The position numbers and the translations under genes are program-made. DNA of 64,000 nt, taken from NCBI GenBank assembly GCA_037893225.1, contig JAZGUH010000326.1, forward strand, positions 372,001-436,000, written 5' to 3'. The DNA comes from Hippasteria phrygiana. Taxonomy: Eukaryota; Echinodermata; Asteroidea; Valvatida; Goniasteridae. A model generated the notes under the pieces. It was given only the letters and a program-made list of their open reading frames with translations. It did not search any database and was not told where the DNA came from. Positions 12,282 to 26,179 of the stretch are shown piece by piece. Each line of letters opens with the position of its first letter. The stretch's first letter is position 1.

Positions 12282-14365
12282 GCTATCCATACATGTCAAA
12301 ATTACTGTATTTGGTTGATATTTCATGCAATTATGAATGAGTAAAGCAAGTCCATACCCCAGGGAATTTGACATGCATGGAGCAATAAATAGACGGTAAC
12401 AGGTACACAGATGTTGGCCGGAAAGAAAATAAACATTGCGAGGTTTGAATTTTCTCCACAAGTTTTAACTCTAAGAAGCCGCCGATGATTGCAACATGTA
12501 GCGCCAGATCTAAGCTATCCATACATGTCAAAATTACTGAATTTGGTTGATATTTCATGCAATTATGAATGAGTAAAGCAAGTCATACCCCAGGGAATTT
12601 GACAGGCATGGAGCAATAAATAGAAGGTAATATGCACACAGATGTTGGCCGGAAAGAAAATAAACATTGCGAGGTTTGAATTTTCTCCACAAGTGTTAAC
12701 TCTAAGAAGCCGCCGATAATTGCAACATGTAGCGCCAGATCTAAGCTATCCATACATGTCAAAATTACTGTATTTGGTTTATATTTCATGCAATTATAAA
12801 TGAGTAAAGCAAGTCCATACCCCAGGGAATTTGACAGGCATGGAGGAATAAATAGACGGTAATATGTACACAGATGTTGGCCGGAAAGAAAATATACATT
12901 GCGAGGTTTGAATTTTCTCCACAAGTGTTAACTCTAAGAAGCCGCCGATAATTGCAACATGTAGCGCCAGATCTAAGCTATCCATACATGTCAAAATTAC
13001 TGAATTTGGTTGATATTTCATGCAATTATGAATGAGTAAAGCAAGTCATACCCCAGGGAATTTGACATGCATGGAGCAATAAATAGAAGGTAATATGCAC
13101 ACAGATGTTGGCCGGAAAGAAAATAAACATTGCGAGGTTTGAATTTTCTCCACAAGTTTTAACTCTAAGAAGCCGCCGATAATTGCAACATGTAGCGCCA
13201 GATCAAAGCTATCCATACATGTCAAAATTACTGTATTTGGTTTATATTTCATGCAATTATGAATGAGTAAAACAAGTCATACCCTAGGGAATTTGACATG
13301 CATGGAGCAATAAATAGACGGTAACATGTACACAGATGTTGGCCGGAAAGAAAATAAACATTGCGAGGTTTGAATTTTCTCCACAAGTTTTAACTCTAAG
13401 AAGCCGCCGATGATTGCAACATGTAGCGCCAGATCTAAGCTATCCATACATGTCAAAATTACTGAATTTGGTTGATATTTCATGCAATTATGAATGAATA
13501 AAGCAAGTCCATACCCTAGGGAATTTGACAGGCATGGAGCAATAAATAGACGGTAATATGTACACAGATGTTGGCCGGAAAGAAAATAAACATTGTGAGG
13601 TTTGAATTTTCTCCACAAGTGTTAACTCTAAGAAGCCGCCGATGATTGCAACATGTAGCGCCAGATCTAAGCTATCCATACATGTCAAAATTGCTGCATT
13701 TGGTTGACATTTCATGCAATTATGAATGAATAAAGCAAGTCCATACCCCAGGGAATTTGACAGGCATGGAGGAATAAATAGACGGTAATATGTACACAGA
13801 TGTTGGCCGGAAAGAAAATATACATTGCGAGGTTTGAATTTTCTCCACAAGTGTTAACTCTAAGAAGCCGCCGATAATTGCAACATGTAGCGCCAGATCT
13901 AAGCTATCCATACATGTCAAAATTACTGTATTTGGTTGATATTTCATGCAATTATGAATGAGTAAAGCAAGTCCATACCCCAGGGAATTTGACATGCATG
14001 GAGCAATAAATAGACGGTAACAGGTACACAGATGTTGGCCGGAAAGAAAATAAACATTGCGAGGTTTGAATTTTCTCCACAAGTTTTAACTCTAAGAAGC
14101 CGCCGATGATTGCAACATGTAGCGCCAGATCTAAGCTATCCATACATGTCAAAATTACTGAATTTGGTTGATATTTCATGCAATTATGAATGAGTAAAGC
14201 AAGTCATACCCCAGGGAATTTGACAGGCATGGAGCAATAAATAGAAGGTAATATGCACACAGATGTTGGCCGGAAAGAAAATAAACATTGCGAGGTTTGA
14301 ATTTTCTCCACAAGTGTTAACTCTAAGAAGCCGCCGATAATTGCAACATGTAGCGCCAGATCTAA
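11356..14365. repeat. 7-monomer tandem duplication (M50-M55 against M57-M62)
   Basis: Monomers starting 11356, 11587, 11818, 12050, 12282 and 12514 recur at 12977, 13208, 13439, 13671, 13903 and 14135, a constant offset of 1621 bp (seven monomers). Both copies carry gttgacatt and the ccctagg variant in the same places. The seventh monomer of the first unit, M56 (12745-12976), is a chimera and marks the exchange point. Confidence 0.85.
12745..12976. repeat. Chimeric monomer M56, recombination junction
   Basis: The left part carries the t27, t36, ttataaatg and g60 variants of M63 (start 14366). The right part carries the g93, aggaataa, taatatg and atatac variants of M49 (start 11124). The last left-type marker is at 12804 and the first right-type marker is at 12837, so the junction lies between them. 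This is the expected product of an unequal exchange that generated the adjacent 7-mer tandem duplication. Confidence 0.8.
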
Positions 14366-14597
14366 GCTATCCATACATGTCAAAATTACTGTATTTGGTT
14401 TATATTTCATGCAATTATAAATGAGTAAAGCAAGTCCATACCCCAGGGAATTTGACATGCATGGAGCAATAAATAGACGGTAACAGGTACACAGATGTTG
14501 GCCGGAAAGAAAATAAACATTGCGAGGTTTGAATTTTCTCCACAAGTTTTAACTCTAAGAAGCCGCCGATGATTGCAACATGTAGCGCCAGATCTAA

Positions 14598-17500
14598 GCT
14601 ATCCATACATGTCAAAATTACTGCATTTGGTTGATATTTCATGCAATTATGAATGAATAAAGCAAGTCCATACCCCAGGGAATTTGACAGGCATGGAGCA
14701 ATAAATAGACGGTAATATGTACACAGATGTTGGCCGGAAAGAAAATATACATTGCGAGGTTTGAATTTTCTCCACAAGTGTTAACTCTAAGAAGCCGCCG
14801 ATAATTGCAACATGTAGCGCCAGATCTAAGCTATCCATACATGTCAAAATTACTGAATTTGGTTGATATTTCATGCAATTATGAATGAGTAAAGCAAGTC
14901 ATACCCCAGGGAATTTGACATGCATGGAGCAATAAATAGAAGGTAATATGCACACAGATGTTGGCCGGAAAGAAAATAAACATTGCGAGGTTTGAATTTT
15001 CTCCACAAGTTTTAACTCTAAGAAGCCGCCGATAATTGCAACATGTAGCGCCAGATCAAAGCTATCCATACATGTCAAAATTACTGTATTTGGTTTATAT
15101 TTCATGCAATTATGAATGAGTAAAACAAGTCATACCCTAGGGAATTTGACATGCATGGAGCAATAAATAGACGGTAACATGTACACAGATGTTGGCCGGA
15201 AAGAAAATAAACATTGCGAGGTTTGAATTTTCTCCACAAGTTTTAACTCTAAGAAGCCGCCGATGATTGCAACATGTAGCGCCAGATCTAAGCTATCCAT
15301 ACATGTCAAAATTACTGAATTTGGTTGATATTTCATGCAATTATGAATGAATAAAGCAAGTCCATACCCCAGGGAATTTGACAGGCATGGAGCAATAAAT
15401 AGACGGTAATATGTACACAGATGTTGGCCGGAAAGAAAATAAACATTGTGAGGTTTGAATTTTCTCCACAAGTGTTAACTCTAAGAAGCCGCCGATGATT
15501 GCAACATGTAGCGCCAGATCTAAGCTATCCATACATGTCAAAATTGCTGCATTTGGTTGATATTTCATGCAATTATGAATGAATAAAGCAAGTCCATACC
15601 CCAGGGAATTTGACATGCATGGAGCAATAAATAGACGGTAATATGTACACAGATGTTGGCCGGAAAGAAAATAGACATTGCGAGGTTTGAATTTTCTCCA
15701 CAAGTTTTAACTCTAAGAAGTCGCCGATGATTGCAACATGTAGCGCCAGATCTAAGCTATCCATACATGTCAAAATTACTGAATTTGGTTGATATTTCAT
15801 GCAATTATGAATGAGTAAAGCAAGTCATACCCCAGGGAATTTGACAGGCATGGAGCAATAAATAGAAGGTAATATGCACACAGATGTTAGCCGGAAAGAA
15901 AATAAACATTGCGAGGTTTGAATTTTCTCCACAAGTGTTAACTCTAAGAAGCCGCCGATAATTGCAACATGTAGCGCCAGATCTAAGCTATCCATACATG
16001 TCAAAATTACTGTATTTGGTTTATATTTCATGCAATTATGAATGAGTAAAGCAAGTCCATACCCCAGGGAATTTGACATGCATGGAGCAATAAATAGACG
16101 GTAACAGGTACACAGATGTTGGACGGAAAGAAAATAAACATTGCGAGGTTTGAATTTTCTCCACAAGTTTTAACTCTAAGAAGCCGCCGATGATTGCAAC
16201 ATGTAGCGCCAGATCTAAGCTATCCATACATGTCAAAATTACTGAATTTGGTTGATATTTCATGCAATTATGAATGAGTAAAGCAAGTCATACCCCAGGG
16301 AATTTGACATGCATGGAGCAATAAATAGAAGGTAATATGCACACAGATGTTGGCCGGAAAGAAAATAAACATTGCGAGGTTTGAATTTTCTCCACAAGTT
16401 TTAACTCTAAGAAGCCGCCGATAATTGCAACATGTAGCGCCAGATCAAAGCTATCCATACATGTCAAAATTACTGAATTTGGTTGATATTTCATGCAATT
16501 ATGAATGAGTAAAGCAAGTCCATACCCCAGGGAATTTGACATGCATGGAGCAATAAATAGACGGTAACAGGTACACAGATGTTGGCCGGAAAGAAAATAA
16601 ACATTGCGAGGTTTGAATTTTCTCCACAAGTTTTAACTCTAAGAAGCCGCCGATGATTGCAACATGTAGCGCCAGATCTAAGCTACCCATACATGTCAAA
16701 ATTACTGCATTTGGTTGATATTTCATGCAATTATGAATGAATAAAGCAAGTCCATACCCCAGGGAATTTGACAGGCATGGAGGAATAAATAGACGGTAAT
16801 ATGTACACAGATGTTGGCCGGAAAGAAAATATACATTGCGAGGTTTGAATTTTCTCCACAAGTGTTAACTCTAAGAAGCCGCCGATAATTGCAACATGTA
16901 GCGCCAGATCTAAGCTATCCATACATGTCAAAATTACTGTATTTGGTTTATATTTCATGCAATTATGAATGAGTAAAGCAAGTCCATACCCCAGGGAATT
17001 TGACATGCATGGAGCAATAAATAGACGGTAACAGGTACACAGATGTTGGCCGGAAAGAAAATAAACATTGCGAGGTTTGAATTTTCTCCACAAGTTTTAA
17101 CTCTAAGAAGCCGCCGATGATTGCAACATGTAGCGCCAGATCTAAGCTATCCATACATGTCAAAATTACTGCATTTGGTTGATATTTCATGCAATTATGA
17201 ATGAATAAAGCAAGTCCATACCCCAGGGAATTTGACAGGCATGGAGCAATAAATAGACGGTAATAGGTACACAGATGTTGGCCGGAAAGAAAATATACAT
17301 TGCGAGGTTTGAATTTTCTCCACAAGTGTTAACTCTAAGAAGCCGCCGATAATTGCAACATGTAGCGCCAGATCTAAGCTATCCATATATGTCAAAATTA
17401 CTGAATTTGGTTGATATTTCATGCAATTATGAATGAGTAAAGCAAGTCATACCCCAGGGAATTTGACATGCATGGAGCAATAAATAGAAGGTAATATGCA

Positions 17501-18998
17501 AACAGATGTTGGCCGGAAAGAAAATAAACATTGCGAGGTTTGAATTTTCTCCACAAGTTTTAACTCTAAGAAGCCGCCGATAATTGCAACATGTAGCGCC
17601 AGATCAAAGCTATCCATACATGTCAAAATTACTGAATTTGGTTGATATTTCATGCAATTATGAATGAGTAAAGCAAGTCCATACCTCAGGGAATTTGACA
17701 TGCATGGAGCAATAAATAGACGGTAACAGGTACACAGATGTTGGCCGGAAAGAAAATAAACATTGCGAGGTTTGAATTTTCTCCACAAGTTTTAACTCTA
17801 AGAAGCCGCCGATGATTGCAACATGTAGCGCCAGATCTAAGCTATCCATACATCTCAAAATTACTGCATTTGGTTGATATTTCATGCAATTATGAATGAA
17901 TAAAGCAAGTCCATACCCCAGGGAATTTGACAGGCATGGAGGAATAAATAGACGGTAATATGTACACAGATGTTGGCCGGAAAGAAAATATACATTGCGA
18001 GGTTTGAATTTTCTCCACAAGTGTTAACTCTAAGAAGCCGCCGATAATTGCAACATGTAGCGCCAGATCTAAGCTATCCATACATGTCAAAATTACTGAA
18101 TTTGGTTGATATTTCATGCAATTATGAATGAGTAAAGCAAGTCATACCCCAGGGAATTTGACATGCATGGAGCAATAAATAGAAGGTAATATGCACACAG
18201 ATGTTGGCCGGAAAGAAAATAAACATTGCGAGGTTTGAATTTTCTCCACAAGTTTTAACTCTAAGAAGCCGCCGATAATTGCAACATGTAGCGCCAGATC
18301 AAAGCTATCCATACATGTCAAAATTACTGTATTTGGTTTATATTTCATGCAATTATGAATGAGTAAAACAAGTCATACCCTAGGGAATTTGACATGCATG
18401 GAGCAATAAATAGACGGTAACATGTACACAGATGTTGGCCGGTAAGAAAATAAACATTGCGAGGTTTGAATTTTCTCCACAAGTTTTAACTCTAAGAAGC
18501 CGCCGATGATTGCAACATGTAGCGCCAGATCTAAGCTATCCATACATGTCAAAATTACTGAATTTGGTTGATATTTCATGCAATTATGAATGAATAAAGC
18601 AAGTCCATACCCTAGGGAATTTGACAGGCATGGAGCAATAAATAGACGGTAATATGTACACAGATGTTGGCCGGAAAGAAAATAAACATTGTGAGGTTTG
18701 AATTTTCTCCACAAGTGTTAACTCTAAGAAGCCGCCGATGATTGCAACATGTAGCGCCAGATCTAAGCTATCCATACATGTCAAAATTGCTGCATTTGGT
18801 TGATATTTCATGCAATTATGAATGAATAAAGCAAGTCCATACCCCAGGGAATTTGACAGGCATGGAGGAATAAATAGACGGTAATATGTACACAGATGTT
18901 GGCCGGAAAGAAAATATACATTGCGAGGTTTGAATTTTCTCCACAAGTGTTAACTCTAAGAAGCCGCCGATAATTGCAACATGTAGCGCCAGATCTAA
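14598..18998. repeat. HOR segment copy 2 (M64-M82, 19 monomers, 4401 bp)
   Basis: Second copy of the segment at 7881-12281, with the same length, the same order of 231- and 232-bp monomers and the same private variants. It differs at t18443 (ggtaag instead of ggaaag) and t18804. Its right-hand part (from 17841) is also the start of the 18-monomer tandem duplication that follows, so the blocks are nested rather than separate. A subset, M69-M72, recurs as M92-M95 at an offset of 5329 bp. Confidence 0.87.
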
Positions 18999-21900
18999 GC
19001 TATCCATACATGTCAAAATTACTGTATTTGGTTTATATTTCATGCAATTATGAATGAGTTCAAGCAAGTCCATACCCCAGGGAATTTGACATGCATGGAG
19101 CAATAAATAGACGGTAACAGGTACACAGATGTTGGCCGGAAAGAAAATAAACATTGCGAGGTTTGAATTTTCTCCACAAGTTTTAACTCTAAGAAGCCGC
19201 CGATGATTGCAACATGTAGCGCCAGATCTAAGCTATCCATACATGTCAAAATTACTGCATTTGGTTGATATTTCATGCAATTATGAATGAATAAAGCAAG
19301 TCCATACCCCAGGGAATTTGACAGGCATGGAGCAATAAATAGACGGTAATATGTACACAGATGTTGGCCGGAAAGAAAATATACATTGCGAGGTTTGAAT
19401 TTTCTCCACAAGTGTTAACTCTAAGAAGCCGCCGATAATTGCAACATGTAGCGCCAGATCTAAGCTATCCATACATGTCAAAATTACTGAATTTGGTTGA
19501 TATTTCATGCAATTATGAATGAGTAAAGCAAGTCATACCCCAGGGAATTTGACATGCATGGAGCAATAAATAGAAGGTAATATGCAAACAGATGTTGGCC
19601 GGAAAGAAAATAAACATTGCGAGGTTTGAATTTTCTCCACAAGTTTTAACTCTAAGAAGCCGCCGATAATTGCAACATGTAGCGCCAGATCAAAGCTATC
19701 CATACATGTCAAAATTACTGAATTTGGTTGATATTTCATGCAATTATGAATGAGTAAAGCAAGTCCATACCTCAGGGAATTTGACATGCATGGAGCAATA
19801 AATAGACGGTAACAGGTACACAGATGTTGGCCGGAAAGAAAATAAACATTGCGAGGTTTGAATTTTCTCCACAAGTTTTAACTCTAAGAAGCCGCCGATG
19901 ATTGCAACATGTAGCGCCAGATCTAAGCTATCCATACATCTCAAAATTACTGCATTTGGTTGATATTTCATGCAATTATGAATGAATAAAGCAAGTCCAT
20001 ACCCCAGGGAATTTGACAGGCATGGAGGAATAAATAGACGGTAATATGTACACAGATGTTGGCCGGAAAGAAAATATACATTGCGAGGTTTGAATTTTCT
20101 CCACAAGTGTTAACTCTAAGAAGCCGCCGATAATTGCAACATGTAGCGCCAGATCTAAGCTATCCATACATGTCAAAATTACTGAATTTGGTTGATATTT
20201 CATGCAATTATGAATGAGTAAAGCAAGTCATACCCCAGGGAATTTGACATGCATGGAGCAATAAATAGAAGGTAATATGCACACAGATGTTGGCCGGAAA
20301 GAAAATAAACATTGCGAGGTTTGAATTTTCTCCACAAGTTTGAACTCTAAGAAGCCGCCGATAATTGCAACATGTAGCGCCAGATCAAAGCTATCCATAC
20401 ATGTCAAAATTACTGTATTTGGTTTATATTTCATGCAATTATGAATGAGTAAAACAAGTCATACCCTAGGGAATTTGACATGCATGGAGCAATAAATAGA
20501 CGGTAACATGTACACAGATGTTGGCCGGAAAGAAAATAAACATTGCGAGGTTTGAATTTTCTCCACAAGTTTTAACTCTAAGAAGCCGCCGATGATTGCA
20601 ACATGTAGCGCCAGATCTAAGCTATCCATACATGTCAAAATTACTGAATTTGGTTAATATTTCATGCAATTATGAATGAATAAAGCAAGTCCATACCCTA
20701 GGGAATTTGACAGGCATGGAGCAATAAATAGACGGTAATATGTACACAGATGTTGGCCGGAAAGAAAATAAACATTGTGAGGTTTGAATTTTCTCCACAA
20801 GTGTTAACTCTAAGAAGCCGCCGATGATTGCAACATGTAGCGCCAGATCTAAGCTATCCATACATGTCAAAATTGCTGCATTTGGTTGATATTTCATGCA
20901 ATTATGAATGAATAAAGCAAGTCCATACCCCAGGGAATTTGACATGCATGGAGCAATAAATAGACGGTAATATGTACACAGATGTTGGCCGGAAAGAAAA
21001 TAGACATTGCGAGGTTTGAATTTTCTCCACAAGTTTTAACTCTAAGAAGTCGCCGATGATTGCAACATGTAGCGCCAGATCTAAGCTATCCATACATGTC
21101 AAAATTACTGAATTTGGTTGATATTTCATGCAATTATGAATGAGTAAAGCAAGTCATACCCCAGGGAATTTGACAGGCATGGAGCAATAAATAGAAGGTA
21201 ATATGCACACAGATGTTAGCCGGAAAGAAAATAAACATTGCGAGGTTTGAATTTTCTCCACAAGTGTTAACTCTAAGAAGCCGCCGATAATTGCAACATG
21301 TAGCGCCAGATATAAGCTATCCATACATGTCAAAATTACTGTATTTGGTTTATATTTCATGCAATTATGAATGAGTAAAGCAAGTCCATACCCCAGGGAA
21401 TTTGACATGCATGGAGCAATAAATAGACGGTAACAGGTACACAGATGTTGGACGGAAAGAAAATAAACATTGCGAGGTTTGAATTTTCTCCACAAGTTTT
21501 AACTCTAAGAAGCCGCCGATGATTGCAACATGTAGCGCCAGATCTAAGCTATCCATACATGTCAAAATTACTGAATTTGGTTGATATTTCATGCAATTAT
21601 GAATGAGTAAAGCAAGTCATACCCCAGGGAATTTGACATGCATGGAGCAATAAATAGAAGGTAATATGCACACAGATGTTGGCCGGAAAGAAAATAAACA
21701 TTGCGAGGTTTGAATTTTCTCCACAAGTTTTAACTCTAAGAAGCCGCCGATAATTGCAACATGTAGCGCCAGATCAAAGCTATCCATACATGTCAAAATT
21801 ACTGAATTTGGTTGATATTTCATGCAATTATGAATGAGTAAAGCAAGTCCATACCCCAGGGAATTTGACATGCATGGAGCAATAAATAGACGGTAACAGG

Positions 21901-22010
21901 TACACAGATGTTGGCCGGAAAGAAAATAAACATTGCGAGGTTTGAATTTTCTCCACAAGTTTTAACTCTAAGAAGCCGCCGATGATTGCAACATGTAGCG
22001 CCAGATCTAA
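17841..22010. repeat. 18-monomer HOR, copy 1 (M78-M95, 4170 bp)
   Basis: Monomers M78-M95 recur immediately downstream as M96-M113, at offset 4170 before base 19060 and 4169 after it. Private variants include ggtaag at 18443, tttgaactc at 20342, ggttaatatt in M90 and gatataag at 21312, and all have counterparts in copy 2. Copy 1 holds the only 233-bp monomer (M83, 18999-19231), whose gagttcaag replaces gagtaaag. Internally, M79-M82 resemble M88-M91 at 2086 bp, so the 18-mer itself descends in part from a 9-mer. Confidence 0.88.
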
Positions 22011-25000
22011 GCTATCCATACATCTCAAAATTACTGCATTTGGTTGATATTTCATGCAATTATGAATGAATAAAGCAAGTCCATACCCCAGGGAATTTGA
22101 CAGGCATGGAGGAATAAATAGACGGTAATATGTACACAGATGTTGGCCGGAAAGAAAATATACATTGCGAGGTTTGAATTTTCTCCACAAGTGTTAACTC
22201 TAAGAAGCCGCCGATAATTGCAACATGTAGCGCCAGATCTAAGCTATCCATACATGTCAAAATTACTGAATTTGGTTGATATTTCATGCAATTATGAATG
22301 AGTAAAGCAAGTCATACCCCAGGGAATTTGACATGCATGGAGCAATAAATAGAAGGTAATATGCACACAGATGTTGGCCGGAAAGAAAATAAACATTGCG
22401 AGGTTTGAATTTTCTCCACAAGTTTTAACTCTAAGAAGCCGCCGATAATTGCAACATGTAGCGCCAGATCAAAGCTATCCATACATGTCAAAATTACTGT
22501 ATTTGGTTTATATTTCATGCAATTATGAATGAGTAAAACAAGTCATACCCTAGGGAATTTGACATGCATGGAGCAATAAATAGACGGTAACATGTACACA
22601 GATGTTGGCCGGTAAGAAAATAAACATTGCGAGGTTTGAATTTTCTCCACAAGTTTTAACTCTAAGAAGCCGCCGATGATTGCAACATGTAGCGCCAGAT
22701 CTAAGCTATCCATACATGTCAAAATTACTGAATTTGGTTGATATTTCATGCAATTATGAATGAATAAAGCAAGTCCATACCCTAGGGAATTTGACAGGCA
22801 TGGAGCAATAAATAGACGGTAATATGTACACAGATGTTGGCCGGAAAGAAAATAAACATTGTGAGGTTTGAATTTTCTCCACAAGTGTTAACTCTAAGAA
22901 GCCGCCGATGATTGCAACATGTAGCGCCAGATCTAAGCTATCCATACATGTCAAAATTGCTGCATTTGGTTGATATTTCATGCAATTATGAATGAATAAA
23001 GCAAGTCCATACCCCAGGGAATTTGACAGGCATGGAGGAATAAATAGACGGTAATATGTACACAGATGTTGGCCGGAAAGAAAATATACATTGCGAGGTT
23101 TGAATTTTCTCCACAAGTGTTAACTCTAAGAAGCCGCCGATAATTGCAACATGTAGCGCCAGATCTAAGCTATCCATACATGTCAAAATTACTGTATTTG
23201 GTTTATATTTCATGCAATTATGAATGAGTAAAGCAAGTCCATACCCCAGGGAATTTGACATGCATGGAGCAATAAATAGACGGTAACAGGTACACAGATG
23301 TTGGCCGGAAAGAAAATAAACATTGCGAGGTTTGAATTTTCTCCACAAGTTTTAACTCTAAGAAGCCGCCGATGATTGCAACATGTAGCGCCAGATCTAA
23401 GCTATCCATACATGTCAAAATTACTGCATTTGGTTGATATTTCATGCAATTATGAATGAATAAAGCAAGTCCATACCCCAGGGAATTTGACAGGCATGGA
23501 GCAATAAATAGACGGTAATATGTACACAGATGTTGGCCGGAAAGAAAATATACATTGCGAGGTTTGAATTTTCTCCACAAGTGTTAACTCTAAGAAGCCG
23601 CCGATAATTGCAACATGTAGCGCCAGATCTAAGCTATCCATACATGTCAAAATTACTGAATTTGGTTGATATTTCATGCAATTATGAATGAGTAAAGCAA
23701 GTCATACCCCAGGGAATTTGACATGCATGGAGCAATAAATAGAAGGTAATATGCAAACAGATGTTGGCCGGAAAGAAAATAAACATTGCGAGGTTTGAAT
23801 TTTCTCCACAAGTTTTAACTCTAAGAAGCCGCCGATAATTGCAACATGTAGCGCCAGATCAAAGCTATCCATACATGTCAAAATTACTGAATTTGGTTGA
23901 TATTTCATGCAATTATGAATGAGTAAAGCAAGTCCATACCTCAGGGAATTTGACATGCATGGAGCAATAAATAGACGGTAACAGGTACACAGATGTTGGC
24001 CGGAAAGAAAATAAACATTGCGAGGTTTGAATTTTCTCCACAAGTTTTAACTCTAAGAAGCCGCCGATGATTGCAACATGTAGCGCCAGATCTAAGCTAT
24101 CCATACATCTCAAAATTACTGCATTTGGTTGATATTTCATGCAATTATGAATGAATAAAGCAAGTCCATACCCCAGGGAATTTGACAGGCATGGAGGAAT
24201 AAATAGACGGTAATATGTACACAGATGTTGGCCGGAAAGAAAATATACATTGCGAGGTTTGAATTTTCTCCACAAGTGTTAACTCTAAGAAGCCGCCGAT
24301 AATTGCAACATGTAGCGCCAGATCTAAGCTATCCATACATGTCAAAATTACTGAATTTGGTTGATATTTCATGCAATTATGAATGAGTAAAGCAAGTCAT
24401 ACCCCAGGGAATTTGACATGCATGGAGCAATAAATAGAAGGTAATATGCACACAGATGTTGGCCGGAAAGAAAATAAACATTGCGAGGTTTGAATTTTCT
24501 CCACAAGTTTGAACTCTAAGAAGCCGCCGATAATTGCAACATGTAGCGCCAGATCAAAGCTATCCATACATGTCAAAATTACTGTATTTGGTTTATATTT
24601 CATGCAATTATGAATGAGTAAAACAAGTCATACCCTAGGGAATTTGACATGCATGGAGCAATAAATAGACGGTAACATGTACACAGATGTTGGCCGGAAA
24701 GAAAATAAACATTGCGAGGTTTGAATTTTCTCCACAAGTTTTAACTCTAAGAAGCCGCCGATGATTGCAACATGTAGCGCCAGATCTAAGCTATCCATAC
24801 ATGTCAAAATTACTGAATTTGGTTAATATTTCATGCAATTATGAATGAATAAAGCAAGTCCATACCCTAGGGAATTTGACAGGCATGGAGCAATAAATAG
24901 ACGGTAATATGTACACAGATGTTGGCCGGAAAGAAAATAAACATTGTGAGGTTTGAATTTTCTCCACAAGTGTTAACTCTAAGAAGCCGCCGATGATTGC

Positions 25001-26179
25001 AACATGTAGCGCCAGATCTAAGCTATCCATACATGTCAAAATTGCTGCATTTGGTTGATATTTCATGCAATTATGAATGAATAAAGCAAGTCCATACCCC
25101 AGGGAATTTGACATGCATGGAGCAATAAATAGACGGTAATATGTACACAGATGTTGGCCGGAAAGAAAATAGACATTGCGAGGTTTGAATTTTCTCCACA
25201 AGTTTTAACTCTAAGAAGTCGCCGATGATTGCAACATGTAGCGCCAGATCTAAGCTATCCATACATGTCAAAATTACTGAATTTGGTTGATATTTCATGC
25301 AATTATGAATGAGTAAAGCAAGTCATACCCCAGGGAATTTGACAGGCATGGAGCAATAAATAGAAGGTAATATGCACACAGATGTTAGCCGGAAAGAAAA
25401 TAAACATTGCGAGGTTTGAATTTTCTCCACAAGTGTTAACTCTAAGAAGCCGCCGATAATTGCAACATGTAGCGCCAGATATAAGCTATCCATACATGTC
25501 AAAATTACTGTATTTGGTTTATATTTCATGCAATTATGAATGAGTAAAGCAAGTCCATACCCCAGGGAATTTGACATGCATGGAGCAATAAATAGACGGT
25601 AACAGGTACACAGATGTTGGACGGAAAGAAAATAAACATTGCGAGGTTTGAATTTTCTCCACAAGTTTTAACTCTAAGAAGCCGCCGATGATTGCAACAT
25701 GTAGCGCCAGATCTAAGCTATCCATACATGTCAAAATTACTGAATTTGGTTGATATTTCATGCAATTATGAATGAGTAAAGCAAGTCATACCCCAGGGAA
25801 TTTGACATGCATGGAGCAATAAATAGAAGGTAATATGCACACAGATGTTGGCCGGAAAGAAAATAAACATTGCGAGGTTTGAATTTTCTCCACAAGTTTT
25901 AACTCTAAGAAGCCGCCGATAATTGCAACATGTAGCGCCAGATCAAAGCTATCCATACATGTCAAAATTACTGAATTTGGTTGATATTTCATGCAATTAT
26001 GAATGAGTAAAGCAAGTCCATACCCCAGGGAATTTGACATGCATGGAGCAATAAATAGACGGTAACAGGTACACAGATGTTGGCCGGAAAGAAAATAAAC
26101 ATTGCGAGGTTTGAATTTTCTCCACAAGTTTTAACTCTAAGAAGCCGCCGATGATTGCAACATGTAGCGCCAGATCTAA
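22011..26179. repeat. 18-monomer HOR, copy 2 (M96-M113, 4169 bp)
   Basis: Tandem partner of 17841-22010. It repeats the private variants ggtaag (about 22612), tttgaactc (24511), ggttaatatt (M108) and gatataag (25481). The only internal difference I found is the normal 232-bp form of M101 in place of the 233-bp M83. The block ends at the start of M114, which carries the ordinary catgtcaaa form where M96 has catctcaaa. Confidence 0.88.
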
